64,000 nt of DNA from Betaproteobacteria bacterium (GTDB taxonomy: Bacteria; Pseudomonadota; Gammaproteobacteria; Burkholderiales; SG8-39): positions 1-64,000 of the forward strand of contig JAJDOG010000069.1 of NCBI GenBank assembly GCA_022340285.1, read 5' to 3'. Shown here one piece after another: positions 36,286 through 44,519 of this stretch. The position numbers and the translations under genes were made by a program. The stretch's first letter is position 1. The number at the start of each line of letters is the position of its first letter. The notes below the pieces were generated by a model. That model saw only the letters and a program-made list of their open reading frames with translations. It ran no database searches and was not told where the DNA came from.

Positions 36286-36666
36286 GTGAATGCCCTCCTC
36301 CTAGGTTGCCTGGGATCGATCGGACCTAGAGCCCGCGATCATCTTCGGTGCGCCGGCTGCCTCTCGGCCGCTGAACCCCTGCGCACCTATTCTCTTCCCG
36401 GCGCCGCGCCCATTTTGACGCAAGTGACGCAAGCGGGCCCCGGTTCCCCTTACGCTTCGATACCCGCACTACGCTGGTACGAGCCACCCCCGGCACCATC
36501 GGAGGTCGAACTCAGTGCTCGCGCGGCTGACACCTTCTGGGATTCTGCCGGATGTCTTCGCACGCCGCGCAATGCGCTTAACGTATACGTAAGGGAATGA
36601 TACCTACGACTCGGTCAATGCGCAAACAGAATGTCTCCCGCAGCGCACCGGCACTCGCCCGACAAC
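36286..36666. promoter_or_regulatory. Promoter region of the TRAP operon with TGACGCAAG tandem
   Basis: This 381-bp gap has no supported gene. At 36416-36433 the 9-mer TGACGCAAG is repeated twice without a gap, about 130 bp upstream of the dctP start, and could be a regulator site or chance. Otherwise I see only GC-rich spacer and, near 36590, an AT-richer patch (ACGTATACGTAAGGGA) after the end of the SDR gene. Confidence 0.4.
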
Positions 36667-37425
36667 TCAGCCGCGCCCGACGAACGGCATCTTCGTCGCC
36701 ATGATGGTCATGAATTGCACGTTCGTCTCGAGCGGCAGATTCGCCATGTGCAGCACCGCCTGGCCGACGTGCGCCACGTCCATGAGCGGCTCGGCGGCGA
36801 TCGTGCCGTTGGCCTGCGGCACGCCCTTCGCCATGCGCGCTGCCAGTTCGGTGTTCGCGTTGCCGATATCGATCTGCCCGCAGGCGATGTCGTATTTTCT
36901 GCCGTCGAGGGACGCGCACTTGGTGAGACCGGTCACGCCGTGCTTGGTCGCCGTGTAGGGCGCCGAGTTCGGGCGCGGTGCGTGCGCAGAGATCGATCCG
37001 TTGTTGATGATTCGCCCGCCGCGCGGATTCTGCGCCTTCATGATCCTGAACGCCTCCTGGATGCAGAGAAACATTCCGGAGAGGTTGACGTCCACCACCG
37101 CCTTCCACTGCTCGAAGGTGAGGTCCTCCAGGTTCACGCCCGGCGCCCCGATGCCTGCATTGTTGAAAAGCAGATCGAGCCGGCCGAATGCGTCTTTCGT
37201 CTTCGCGAACAGCGCGCGCACCGAATCCGGGTCGGCCACGTCGGTGGGCACTGCCAGCGCGCGCGCGCCGGCCGGTCCGGCGTCCTTGACAGCACTCACT
37301 AGCGGCTCCGGGCGTCGCCCGGCCATCACCACGCAATACCCGTCGCCGAGCAGCGCCAGCGCAGCCGCCTTGCCGATCCCCGTTCCCGCGCCAGTGACGA
37401 TCGCGACCCTGTCTTGTGCGCTCAT
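36667..37425 (-). CDS. SDR-family oxidoreductase
   Basis: The 252-residue classical SDR has the cofactor turn [16 protein letters not shown], the NNAG motif in [12 protein letters not shown], and the catalytic set Ser in [10 protein letters not shown] and Tyr-x3-Lys in APYTATKHG. The lack of an acidic residue after strand 2 with Arg present (AGRRPEPL) suggests NADP. I start at ATG 37425, 5 nt after AGAGG, rather than the GTG two codons earlier. It ends a three-gene run with the small barrel protein and a second SDR; the substrate is unknown. Confidence 0.88.
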   Translation of the reverse strand: MSAQDRVAIVTGAGTGIGKAAALALLGDGYCVVMAGRRPEPLVSAVKDAGPAGARALAVPTDVADPDSVRALFAKTKDAFGRLDLLFNNAGIGAPGVNLEDLTFEQWKAVVDVNLSGMFLCIQEAFRIMKAQNPRGGRIINNGSISAHAPRPNSAPYTATKHGVTGLTKCASLDGRKYDIACGQIDIGNANTELAARMAKGVPQANGTIAAEPLMDVAHVGQAVLHMANLPLETNVQFMTIMATKMPFVGRG

Positions 37426-37475
37426 CTCCACCTCTCGCCTGTCACCTCGTGATCTGCGGATGGTAACTCATCGAA

Positions 37476-37838
37476 CTACGCCGGCGCGTCGGTCATCTCG
37501 TACAGCCGGTGACGGCGATTGCGCGTGTAGGGTCTGACCTCGGTCGGCCAGCGACCCTGATCCACCGCCTTCGTCCATGCGTCGCTCGTCAGGACGTCCG
37601 CGCTCGCGAGCTCATAGATCGCGCTGTAGCGCGGCTCGCCCTCCGCCGGAATGGTTTTGCGCTCACCGCCAAGCGACAGCGTGAGCGGCACGCTTTGCAT
37701 GCGCCGTGCGGACAGCACGCCGGGCACTTTCAGGATCAGCGGAATATGCTCGACGTCGTAGACCTCGTTGAAGAGCGCTTCCTTCTCGGGGTCCACGTCC
37801 ATGCTGGCAACGAAGATACAGCGGGCCTTCTCGTTCAT
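37476..37838 (-). CDS. Small dimeric alpha/beta-barrel protein
   Basis: The 120-residue protein reads as a ferredoxin-like alpha/beta barrel unit: CIFVASMDVDPEKEALFNEV, then VYDVEHIPLILKVPGVLSAR and YSAIYELASADVLTS. The sequence VEHIPLILKVPGV is typical of EthD-like or related dimeric barrels that bind small organic molecules. It lies between two SDR genes (50 and 59 bp gaps) and so probably takes part in the same catabolic pathway. The open frame continues upstream inside the SDR but the fold begins at this ATG. Confidence 0.75.
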   Translation of the reverse strand: MNEKARCIFVASMDVDPEKEALFNEVYDVEHIPLILKVPGVLSARRMQSVPLTLSLGGERKTIPAEGEPRYSAIYELASADVLTSDAWTKAVDQGRWPTEVRPYTRNRRHRLYEMTDAPA

Positions 37839-37897
37839 CGTTCCGACTCCTCCATTTGATCGCGCCCGGCGCGCGCGGTGCTGCCCTGCGCGGACTT

Positions 37898-38659
37898 TCA
37901 ACCCTGAATCGAGTAGCCGCCATCGACCGGGATCGCGGTCCCGGTCAGGAAATCCGACGCATCGCTCGCGAGGAAGACCGCGATTCCTGCGAAATCCTCG
38001 GGGTTCCCCCAGCGACCTGCAGGCGTCCTGGCGGTCACGCGCTCTTCGAGGCCGGGCACTTCCTTGCGCCCCTGAACGGTCAGCTCGGTGTTGACCCAGC
38101 CCGGCAATATCGCGTTCACCTGGATATTGTCCTGCGCCCACGCTGAAGCGCAGGCCTTGGTGAACTGGACGATGCCGCCCTTGCTCGCCGCGTAGGCCGG
38201 TGCGAAGCCCGCGCCGAATATGGAAAGCATCGACCCGATGTTGATGATCTTCCCGCCACCCGTGCTCTTCATCGCCGGATACACTGCGTGCGAGCAGAGA
38301 AACGCGCTGGTGAGATTCACGTCGAGCACCTTGCGCCATTCGGCGAGGCTCACCACGTGCGGCGCCTTGCGAATGTTCATGCCGGCGTTGTTGACGAGTA
38401 TGTCGATACGCCCGCACTGTTTCCTGGTGCGGTCGATGAGCGCGTTCACCGATTCCGGATCGGCGACGTCGACCTCGATGGCCAAGCCCGCCTCGCGACG
38501 GAGACTCTGAAGCTCGGCCACCGCGCCGCGCGATTTTTCCCGATTGCGCGCTGCCACGACCACACGCGCGCCCGCGCCGGCCAACCCGCGAGCCATGCCC
38601 AATCCGATGCCACCATTCCCACCGGTGACGATCGCCACTTTCCCGCTCAGATCGAACAT
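37898..38659 (-). CDS. SDR-family oxidoreductase
   Basis: The 253-residue classical SDR has TGGNGGIGLGMARGL for cofactor binding, LVNNAGMNIRK, catalytic Ser in INIGSMLSIFG and Tyr-x3-Lys in APAYAASKGG, and ends with the usual GTAIPVDGGYSIQG. AARNREK after strand 2 points to NADP. It heads the run of SDR, barrel protein, SDR, followed by the TRAP operon, suggesting import and oxidation of a hydroxylated compound (inference). The ATG follows GGGAGGG. Confidence 0.9.
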   Translation of the reverse strand: MFDLSGKVAIVTGGNGGIGLGMARGLAGAGARVVVAARNREKSRGAVAELQSLRREAGLAIEVDVADPESVNALIDRTRKQCGRIDILVNNAGMNIRKAPHVVSLAEWRKVLDVNLTSAFLCSHAVYPAMKSTGGGKIINIGSMLSIFGAGFAPAYAASKGGIVQFTKACASAWAQDNIQVNAILPGWVNTELTVQGRKEVPGLEERVTARTPAGRWGNPEDFAGIAVFLASDASDFLTGTAIPVDGGYSIQG

Positions 38660-38729
38660 GCGACCCTCCCGCTTCGTATCCTAACCGACGCCGTATGGGC
38701 ATCGCTACCACGAAGCGCCCGGCGAAGAT

Positions 38730-40136
38730 CTAGAGGGCGCGCGGGTCGGTCGCCTCGCCACGACCCGATGCCGAAGCGGGGCGCTGTGCAGTCTCACGGA
38801 ACTCTGCCCGGACGATCGTGCCAGCATGTCCTTCAGGCTCGGCGACGCGCAGCGATCCAGCGTGCGCCTTGACGATGTCGTTTGCGATCGCGAGCCCGAG
38901 CCCGCTGCCCGAACCCGGACTGCCCGGCATGCGATAGAAGCGCTCGAGCACATTCTCGCGCTCTTCGAGCGGAATGCCGACGCCGTTGTCCTCGACCTCG
39001 AGAAATGCGACGCCATCTGCCGCGCCGCACCGCACCGTGACGTCTCCGCCCGTCTGCGTGTAGCGGACCGCGTTGTCGATCAGGTTCGCAGCGAGCTCGC
39101 GAAGCATGAAGGGGTCACCGAGCAGCCACGCGTCGGCGCGCTCGAACCCGAGATCGATCTCTTTCCGGTCGGCCGTTCGCACCCACTCGTCCACGAGATC
39201 GTCGAGCACGGCGCCGAGGTTCACTGGGCGAAAGCTCGGTGCAAGCGGCCGGCCGGACTCCGCGCGTGCGAGGGCAAGCAGCTGGTTGGCCAGCCGGATC
39301 GTGCGTGAAACCGACTCGTCGAGTTGCTGGATCATGGTCTCGGTGCGCGGCTCGCGCGCAAGCAGCTCCAGCTGGAGGCGCAGATTTGCCAGCGGCGTGC
39401 GAAGCTGGTGCGCGGCATTCTCGAGGAAGGTGCGCTGCGTCGCAGCGGCCTCGCGCAGCCTGCCGAGGAGCCCGTTCAGCGCCTGCACGAGCAGCCGCAC
39501 CTCCTGCGGCGCGCTCTCTTCGTCGACCGGAGACAGATCCTCGCCGCCGCGCCGCGCGAGCTCGCGCTCGATCTTCCGCAGGGGCGAGAGCCCTCGCGCG
39601 ATGCCGAACCAGATCATCGCCCCGGTCGCGACCACGATGAGGGCGGTCGGCAATACCAGCGCCAGCAAGAGGCGGCGCACCGCGCTTTCGCGCTTGCGCA
39701 TGGTCTCGGCAACGGTCACGTAGAAGCGGTTGTTGAACGTTCCCGCTTGGAGGCGCACGGCGCGGATCCGGCGCCCCTCGTACGTGGCGTCGAAGAACGT
39801 CGTGGTGTCGTCCTGATCGCTTTCCACCGGCAAGGGCAGGTCCCCGTCCCCGGTGATCAGGCGACCCTGTGCATCGAGCACGCGAAAGTACACGCGGTCG
39901 AACTCGTCGGTGCGCAGCACCTGCACGGCCTCGACGGGGAGCAGCACCCTGAGCTGCCCCCGGATGAACCGCACCCGGTTCGCGATCGCCAGCGCCGAAT
40001 TCTGCAGACTCTGGTCGTAGGCGTCGTTGGCCACATCCACCGCTACCCGATAGGAGAACCAGGCGCCTCCGGCGAGCAGGGCGAGTATGGGCAGGGCAAG
40101 CGCCTTGATCAGCGCCAGCCGGACGCTAGATCTCAT
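38730..40136 (-). CDS. Sensor histidine kinase, TctE/QseC-like
   Basis: The 468-residue kinase has two membrane helices (near residues 10-30 and 165-185) enclosing a small periplasmic sensor (2CSK_N type), a HAMP region, the H-box FLENAAHQLRTPLANLRLQL and the ATP domain with ELAANLIDNAVRYTQTGG, DNGVGIP and GSGLGLAIANDI. It overlaps the response regulator gene by 11 bp. The TctE branch usually controls tricarboxylate or related carboxylate uptake; the signal here is unknown. Confidence 0.92.
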   Translation of the reverse strand: MRSSVRLALIKALALPILALLAGGAWFSYRVAVDVANDAYDQSLQNSALAIANRVRFIRGQLRVLLPVEAVQVLRTDEFDRVYFRVLDAQGRLITGDGDLPLPVESDQDDTTTFFDATYEGRRIRAVRLQAGTFNNRFYVTVAETMRKRESAVRRLLLALVLPTALIVVATGAMIWFGIARGLSPLRKIERELARRGGEDLSPVDEESAPQEVRLLVQALNGLLGRLREAAATQRTFLENAAHQLRTPLANLRLQLELLAREPRTETMIQQLDESVSRTIRLANQLLALARAESGRPLAPSFRPVNLGAVLDDLVDEWVRTADRKEIDLGFERADAWLLGDPFMLRELAANLIDNAVRYTQTGGDVTVRCGAADGVAFLEVEDNGVGIPLEERENVLERFYRMPGSPGSGSGLGLAIANDIVKAHAGSLRVAEPEGHAGTIVRAEFRETAQRPASASGRGEATDPRAL

Positions 40137-40812
40137 TGTCTTCGGACGCGATGTCCTCGAGACGGTAACCGAAGCCGCGGATCGTGCGAATGCGGATGTT
40201 CGCCGGCTCGAGCTTCACGCGCAGGCGGGATATGTACACCTCGATTGCATTCAGCGTGAGGTCGTCGTCCCAAGTCGAGATGGCCTGAAGGATGTGCTCC
40301 TTGGGCACGACCTTGTCGAGGCGCTTGAGCAGCACCTCGAGCACCGCCCATTCGCGAGCGGTGAGCTCGAGCGGTTCGCCGTTGAGCATCGCGCGGCGCG
40401 ATTCGATGTCCAGGGCGAGCGGCCCGAGCACGAGGCGCTGCGCGCCCGCCGTTTGGCCGCGCCGCACCACCGCGCGAATGCGTGCAGCGAGCTCCGCGAG
40501 CTCGAAAGGCTTCACGAGATAGTCGTCCGCGCCGATATCAAGACCGTGTATCCGGTCGTCCAGCGTGTCGCGCGCCGTGATCATGATCGCCGGCGGCTCC
40601 TGACTCCGCGTGCGCAGGCGGCGCACGACCTCGAATCCATCCATGCGCGGCAGCCCGACGTCGACCAGCAAGAGGTCGAAACGCTCTCTCGCCAGCATTG
40701 CGTCCGCGTCTGCCCCGTTGCGCGCCACCTCTACGGCATGCCCGAGCGGGCGCAGGTAGGCAGCAATGCCCTCGGCAAGAGCGGGATCGTCTTCGGCGAC
40801 GAGAATTCGCAT
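40126..40812 (-). CDS. Response regulator, OmpR family, TctD/QseB-like
   Basis: The 228-residue protein has a receiver domain with phospho-acceptor Asp51 (LLLVDVGLPRMDGF), Lys in YLVKPFELAEL, and an OmpR winged helix (LTAREWAVLEVLLKRLDKV; NAIEVYISRLRVKLEPANI). It is the first gene of the pair. Direct repeats of GTTGTCAG type, spaced 11 bp as OmpR-family sites are, lie 200 bp upstream in the divergent gap and again before the gene at 46195, which makes both small-protein genes candidate targets. Confidence 0.93.
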   Translation of the reverse strand: MRILVAEDDPALAEGIAAYLRPLGHAVEVARNGADADAMLARERFDLLLVDVGLPRMDGFEVVRRLRTRSQEPPAIMITARDTLDDRIHGLDIGADDYLVKPFELAELAARIRAVVRRGQTAGAQRLVLGPLALDIESRRAMLNGEPLELTAREWAVLEVLLKRLDKVVPKEHILQAISTWDDDLTLNAIEVYISRLRVKLEPANIRIRTIRGFGYRLEDIASEDNEI

Positions 40813-41159
40813 GTTGAAACGTCGGTAGCAGGCGTCGGGCCCGATTTGCGCGGGCAATCATAAGACAGACTGCGCGCGCGATGGTGTTCGTTTTCGTGGT
40901 CGCCGATCGTCCCACCCGTGAGCCACCGCGCGCGGCCTTTTTGGCTTCTGGAACATGAGGTTCGACGGCGCACCCGGGTGTTTGGTGCAATTCTGCAATT
41001 CGCGCGCGACCCGTTGTCAGCTGGGCGTCAGATGCCCTTCAGGCCCTTGCAAGGGCGTGGCGAGGAGACTGCGCAGCGTACCAGCCGCACGGACCCTCGA
41101 ATGACCGTTCGCACAGCGGGTGCACCGATAACCGATCGATTTGCATGGAGAAACTCATC
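40813..41159. other. Divergent gap, response regulator / tandem-repeat protein
   Basis: This 347-bp stretch contains no supported gene. It holds the direct repeat at 41013-41031, a short hairpin-like CCCTTGCAAGGG at about 41047, and must contain promoters for both flanking genes. No other feature was found. Confidence 0.5.
41013..41031 (+). promoter_or_regulatory. Candidate OmpR-family operator (GTTGTCAG repeats)
   Basis: GTTGTCAG (41013) and GGCGTCAG (41024) begin 11 bp apart, a spacing used by OmpR-class regulators. The pair lies 147 bp upstream of the tandem-repeat protein start and 200 bp upstream of the divergent response regulator gene. A closely similar perfect pair lies at 46035. Confidence 0.5.
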
Positions 41160-41672
41160 ATGAAGAAACTGATTGCAGTGCTGCTGTTTTCCACTCCGCT
41201 TGCCGTCGCGCTGCCCGCTGTCGCCAAGTGGCAAAGTCACGGCGTCGCCACCCCGGCTGCCGAGAAGTCCGACGAAGACAAGATGACGCCGGAGAAGGAG
41301 AAGCAGGAATTCCAGGTCTCCGACGACGAGCAGGACAAGTCGAAGCGCGACGAGGAGAAGAAAGAATTCCAAGTCTCCGACGACGAGCAGGACAAGTCGA
41401 AGCGCGACGAAGAGAAGAAAGAATTCCAAGTCTCCGACGACGAGCAGGACAAGTCGAAGCGCGACGAAGAGAAGAAAGAATTCCAAGTCTCCGACGACGA
41501 GCAGGACAAGTCGAAGCGCGACGAGGAGAAGAAAGAATTCCAGGTCTCCGAGAGCGAGAACACCTACGACGACAAGATCACTCCGAATCAGGAGAAGAAG
41601 GAATTCCAGGTCTCCGACGACGAGCAGGACAAGTCGAAGCGTGACGAGGAAAAGAAAGAATTCCAGGCCTAA
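41160..41672 (+). CDS. Exported acidic tandem-repeat protein
   Basis: The 170-residue precursor has a signal peptide (LIAVLLFSTPLAVALPAVA) and then almost only charged repeats. The 19-residue unit EFQVSDDEQDKSKRDEEKK occurs four times in a row, then once in a degenerate form (EFQVSESENTYDDKITPNQ), then once more, ending in EFQA. The DNA unit is 57 bp and nearly identical between copies, which implies recent duplication or slippage. No family is recognised; the protein is probably disordered and periplasmic, perhaps binding cations. The start at 41160 is favoured over ATG 41145 because GGAG lies 9 nt upstream. Confidence 0.8.
   Translation: MKKLIAVLLFSTPLAVALPAVAKWQSHGVATPAAEKSDEDKMTPEKEKQEFQVSDDEQDKSKRDEEKKEFQVSDDEQDKSKRDEEKKEFQVSDDEQDKSKRDEEKKEFQVSDDEQDKSKRDEEKKEFQVSESENTYDDKITPNQEKKEFQVSDDEQDKSKRDEEKKEFQA
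41307..41672 (+). repeat. 57-bp coding tandem repeats
   Basis: Units begin at GAATTC in 41307, 41364, 41421 and 41478, with a degenerate 66-bp unit at 41535, a further unit at 41601-41657 region and a final partial one at about 41661. Copies differ at only a few third-codon positions. The array stays in frame. Confidence 0.92.
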
Positions 41673-41742
41673 CCAAAGCGGTCCTGCGCAAACAACGGGC
41701 GGCTGGCGAGCGGAACAGAGCAGCGCCGATACCCGAAGAAAG

Positions 41743-41770
41743 AACCCGGCCTCGGCCGGGTTTTTCTTTT
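41743..41770 (+). terminator. Intrinsic terminator after the tandem-repeat gene
   Basis: AACCCGGCC-TC-GGCCGGGTT is followed by TTTCTTTT. It lies 71 bp after the stop of the tandem-repeat gene, on its strand, and isolates it from the aldo/keto reductase gene downstream. Confidence 0.9.
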
Positions 41771-41816
41771 GCGGGACGGGTACCATGGGGAGACCAGCGA
41801 TAGGCGACTTGCCAGG

Positions 41817-42665
41817 GTGACGGGATCAGCGGCTAATGCGGGGGCGGCGGGCGAGGTTCTTCTGGGGGATCTGCGCGTCCGCCGAATGGGCTTCGGTGCG
41901 ATGCGGTTGTGCGGGCCGGGCGTCTGGGGACCGCCGAAGGATCGGGCGGCATCCCACCGGGTGCTGCGTCGCGCGCTCGAGCTCGGCGTGAATTTCATCG
42001 ACACCGCGGACAGCTACGGGCCGGAAGTCGACGAGATCCTCATCGCCGAGGCGCTGCACCCCTATCCCGACGGGCTGGTCATCGGCACCAAGGGCGGCCT
42101 GGTGCGACCGAGCCGCCGCTGGGACGAGAACGGTCGCCCCGAGCACCTGCGGCGCGCGCTCGAAGGCAGCCTGCGGCGACTGAAGCTCGAGCGCGTCGAT
42201 CTCTACCAGTTCCACGCTCCGGATCCCGCCGTTCCGTTCGCCGAGTCGATGGGTGCGCTGGCGGATCTCCAGCGGGCCGGAAAGATCCGTCACCTGGGCG
42301 TCTCGAACGTCTCCGTCGCTGAGCTGGCCGAAGCGCGGCGCATCGCGCCGATCGTATCGGTCCAGAACGAATACAACGTGGCCGATCGCCGGTCCGACCC
42401 GGTGCTCGCCGAGTGCGAGCGCCTGGGCATCGCTTTCCTGCCGTGGTTTCCGCTCGGCGCCGGGCAGTGTCTCGGCGCAAGGAAGGTGCAGCGTGTAGCG
42501 AAGCGGCGGGGCGCGACGCCTGCGCAAGTCGCGCTGGCGTGGCTGCTCGCCCGCTCGCCCGTGATGCTGCCGATACCCGGCACCGCTTCGCTCGCCCATC
42601 TCGAGGAAAACGTTGCGGCGGCAAAATTGACGCTCCCCCCGCAGGACCTGGCCGAGCTGGGTTGA
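41817..42665 (+). CDS. Aldo/keto reductase
   Basis: The 282-residue protein follows the AKR barrel: RRMGFGAMRLCG at strand 1, FIDTADSYGPEVDE (Asp and Tyr of the catalytic set), VIGTKGG (Lys), DLYQFHAPDP (His), then VSVQNEYNVADR and LPIPGTASLAHLEEN for NADPH binding. The start is uncertain: GTG 41817 or another start slightly upstream; the barrel begins near residue 14. The substrate is unknown. Confidence 0.87.
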   Translation: MTGSAANAGAAGEVLLGDLRVRRMGFGAMRLCGPGVWGPPKDRAASHRVLRRALELGVNFIDTADSYGPEVDEILIAEALHPYPDGLVIGTKGGLVRPSRRWDENGRPEHLRRALEGSLRRLKLERVDLYQFHAPDPAVPFAESMGALADLQRAGKIRHLGVSNVSVAELAEARRIAPIVSVQNEYNVADRRSDPVLAECERLGIAFLPWFPLGAGQCLGARKVQRVAKRRGATPAQVALAWLLARSPVMLPIPGTASLAHLEENVAAAKLTLPPQDLAELG

Positions 42666-42801
42666 AAGCGCACCGAAATGCCGGCGCTGTTGCAATCTGT
42701 TACGCCGGCTTACAAAGCCTCACCACTGTAAACGCGATCCTCCCCGATGCTGTACTCAGCGAACCGCGCAGTGCGGCTCGCAGGCAGCAATGGAGAACGC
42801 C

Positions 42802-43113
42802 ATGAAAAAAGCGCTCGTTGCAGTAGTGACAGTCGCCGCGTTGGGTGCGGGTACGATCTCGAATGCGCAGGCGCAGGACGAGGTGGTTCCATTTATCGCT
42901 GGCGCAGTGGTCGGCACGGTGATCGGTGTCGTGATTGCGAAGCGCGACCTCGAGATTCTGGACCCGCCGCTTGCAGAGGAGCCGCCTCCGCGCGTCGTGT
43001 TCGTCGAGCGGCCCGTCGTGGTCAAGCGGGGCCCGCCGGTCCACGTGCATCATCCGCGCCCCTACAAACGCTGGGACTGGCGGCACGACGATCGGCGTCG
43101 CGACTGGCATTAG
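42802..43113 (+). CDS. Small exported protein with His/Arg/Trp-rich tail
   Basis: The 103-residue precursor has a signal peptide (LVAVVTVAALGAGTISNAQA), a short glycine-rich hydrophobic stretch (FIAGAVVGTVIGVVIA) that may insert in a membrane, a proline-rich linker and a tail with VHVHHPRP and KRWDWRHDDRRRDWH. The histidines could bind metal. I do not recognise a family. The start is the ATG 12 nt after ATGGAG. A dispersed stem-loop repeat follows 26 bp after the stop. Confidence 0.7.
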   Translation: MKKALVAVVTVAALGAGTISNAQAQDEVVPFIAGAVVGTVIGVVIAKRDLEILDPPLAEEPPPRVVFVERPVVVKRGPPVHVHHPRPYKRWDWRHDDRRRDWH

Positions 43114-43138
43114 CCCCCCGGCGGCTGCGCAGGCTCTG

Positions 43139-43190
43139 GAACACCACCCCGGCTGCTGCGCAGCCACCCCTCCTCGGAGAGGAGGGGTCA
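43139..43190 (+). repeat. Double stem-loop repeat between convergent genes
   Basis: This copy has GGCTGC-TGC-GCAGCC and CCCCTCC-TCGGAGA-GGAGGGG, so the first loop changes from TTC to TGC and the second loop differs while both stems are intact. It ends at the stop codon of the convergent Rieske oxygenase gene (43188-43190). Confidence 0.85.
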
Positions 43191-44492
43191 GGCCGCCCAG
43201 GGCGCCTGCGTCCGGCGCTTGACGTCGGTCTCGCGCCAGTACTGCTCCCACGCGTCGCTCGGGCCGACGCCGTCCGCAACGCCCGGTCCGGTAAGTGTCT
43301 GAGCAGTCTGGTCGTCTAGGCGCATGGGCAGCGTGGCGCCCTCCTGATGGCGGGCGATCGCCTCGGTGAGCAGGCGGCGATACTCGATGATCGCGCGGTC
43401 GGACGTGCCGAGGTGCTCGCGGGTGCGGTCCTGGATGGGCCCCTGCGACTCGATCGCCCACTGGTCGTGGACGTTGATGTCGTGACCCATGCCCGTGAAC
43501 GTCTCGCGCTGTTGCTCGGCCGGGTCGAAGCCCCAGTTGTTGGTCCGGCTGCGCCGCGGGCGGTAATCGGGCAGCTCGTAGAGTTCGAGCCGCTGCCGGC
43601 GCATGGTCTCCTTGTCCACGGGCTCCCCGAAGCTGGTGAAGATCGCATACCAGTAGCAGCGGGTATCGTCGATGGGGACATGCCACTGCGAGATCGTCAT
43701 TTCGAGGCTCATCGGGATGACGAACGCGTTCGGGAACATTAGATTGGTCACCCGCACGTGCGTCTGCGCGTCGCTCACGCGCCGCAGCGTGACGATTCGC
43801 ATGCCGTACTCGGTACGCGAGACCCTGATGTCGGGCCGCGAGTATTCCCGCATGACCTGCGTGATCGTCATGTCGGTGTCGGCAGACCGGTCGCGGAACG
43901 GCTTGCCGTAGCCCGCCGCCGGGTCCTCGTCGTCGAAGAACCGGTGCAGGAACGAGGTGTGCGCGGGATCGATTCCCACCTCCAACGCCTGCAGCCAGTT
44001 GCAGTCGAACAGCCCCTTGAACGCGAACGTGTACGGCTCGGGTGCGACGAAGCAGTCGAACCGCGGGAATGCCGGCGGCGCACCTTCGCCGAGATACGCA
44101 AAGAGAATGCCGTTCTTCTCCACCACGGGATAGGCGCGCTGGCGGATCCGCTGGCACATCGTGCTGCCCTCGGGCTCCGCCGGCGTTTCGAGACACTGTC
44201 CGGCGACGTCGAAGAGCCAGCCATGGAAGGCGCAGCGCAGGCCGCCGCTCTCCAGCCGGCCGAACGAGAGATCGGCGCCCCGATGCGGGCAGTCGCGGTC
44301 GAGGAGTCCGTAACGGCCCGCGTCGTCACGGAAGAGCACCAGGTCCTGCCCCAGCAAGCGCACCGCCTTGCAAGGCCGCGACCCGGCAAGCTCCTCGGTA
44401 AGCGCAACGGGCTGCCAGAAGCTTCGCAACACGCCGCCGGCCGGCCTGCCGGGTCCGATCCGCGTGATCAGTTGGTTCTGCTCGGCTCTCAT
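43188..44492 (-). CDS. Rieske oxygenase large subunit (phthalate 4,5-dioxygenase-like)
   Basis: The 434-residue protein has the Rieske 2Fe-2S ligands in CPHRGADLSFGR and CAFHGWLFD and the mononuclear iron ligands in EVGIDPAHTSFLHRFF. The LRSFWQPVAL start and overall length place it with phthalate-type single-component oxygenases that need a separate reductase, which is not adjacent. It hydroxylates or demethylates an aromatic or amine compound. It follows a glutamine-synthetase-like gene by 27 bp, which hints at an amine substrate. AGAGAGAGAG-type purine stretch precedes the ATG. Confidence 0.9.
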   Translation of the reverse strand: MRAEQNQLITRIGPGRPAGGVLRSFWQPVALTEELAGSRPCKAVRLLGQDLVLFRDDAGRYGLLDRDCPHRGADLSFGRLESGGLRCAFHGWLFDVAGQCLETPAEPEGSTMCQRIRQRAYPVVEKNGILFAYLGEGAPPAFPRFDCFVAPEPYTFAFKGLFDCNWLQALEVGIDPAHTSFLHRFFDDEDPAAGYGKPFRDRSADTDMTITQVMREYSRPDIRVSRTEYGMRIVTLRRVSDAQTHVRVTNLMFPNAFVIPMSLEMTISQWHVPIDDTRCYWYAIFTSFGEPVDKETMRRQRLELYELPDYRPRRSRTNNWGFDPAEQQRETFTGMGHDINVHDQWAIESQGPIQDRTREHLGTSDRAIIEYRRLLTEAIARHQEGATLPMRLDDQTAQTLTGPGVADGVGPSDAWEQYWRETDVKRRTQAPWAA

Positions 44493-44519
44493 GTTTGCTC
44501 TCTCTCTCTGAGATAGCTT

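Noticed and set aside
38730-40812. TctE/TctD pair as the direct regulator of the neighbouring TRAP operon
   Set aside because: The TRAP promoter region lacks the GTTGTCAG repeat and I found no shared motif. Only neighbourhood supports the idea.
41307-41672. Regular 57-bp repeats as a CRISPR array
   Set aside because: There are no unique spacers. The repeats are contiguous, in frame and encode a protein with a signal peptide.
42700-42713. TTAC repeats 10 bp apart before the gene at 42802 as a third regulator site
   Set aside because: The sequence differs from GTTGTCAG and the step is 10 bp, not 11. It is too short to separate from chance.
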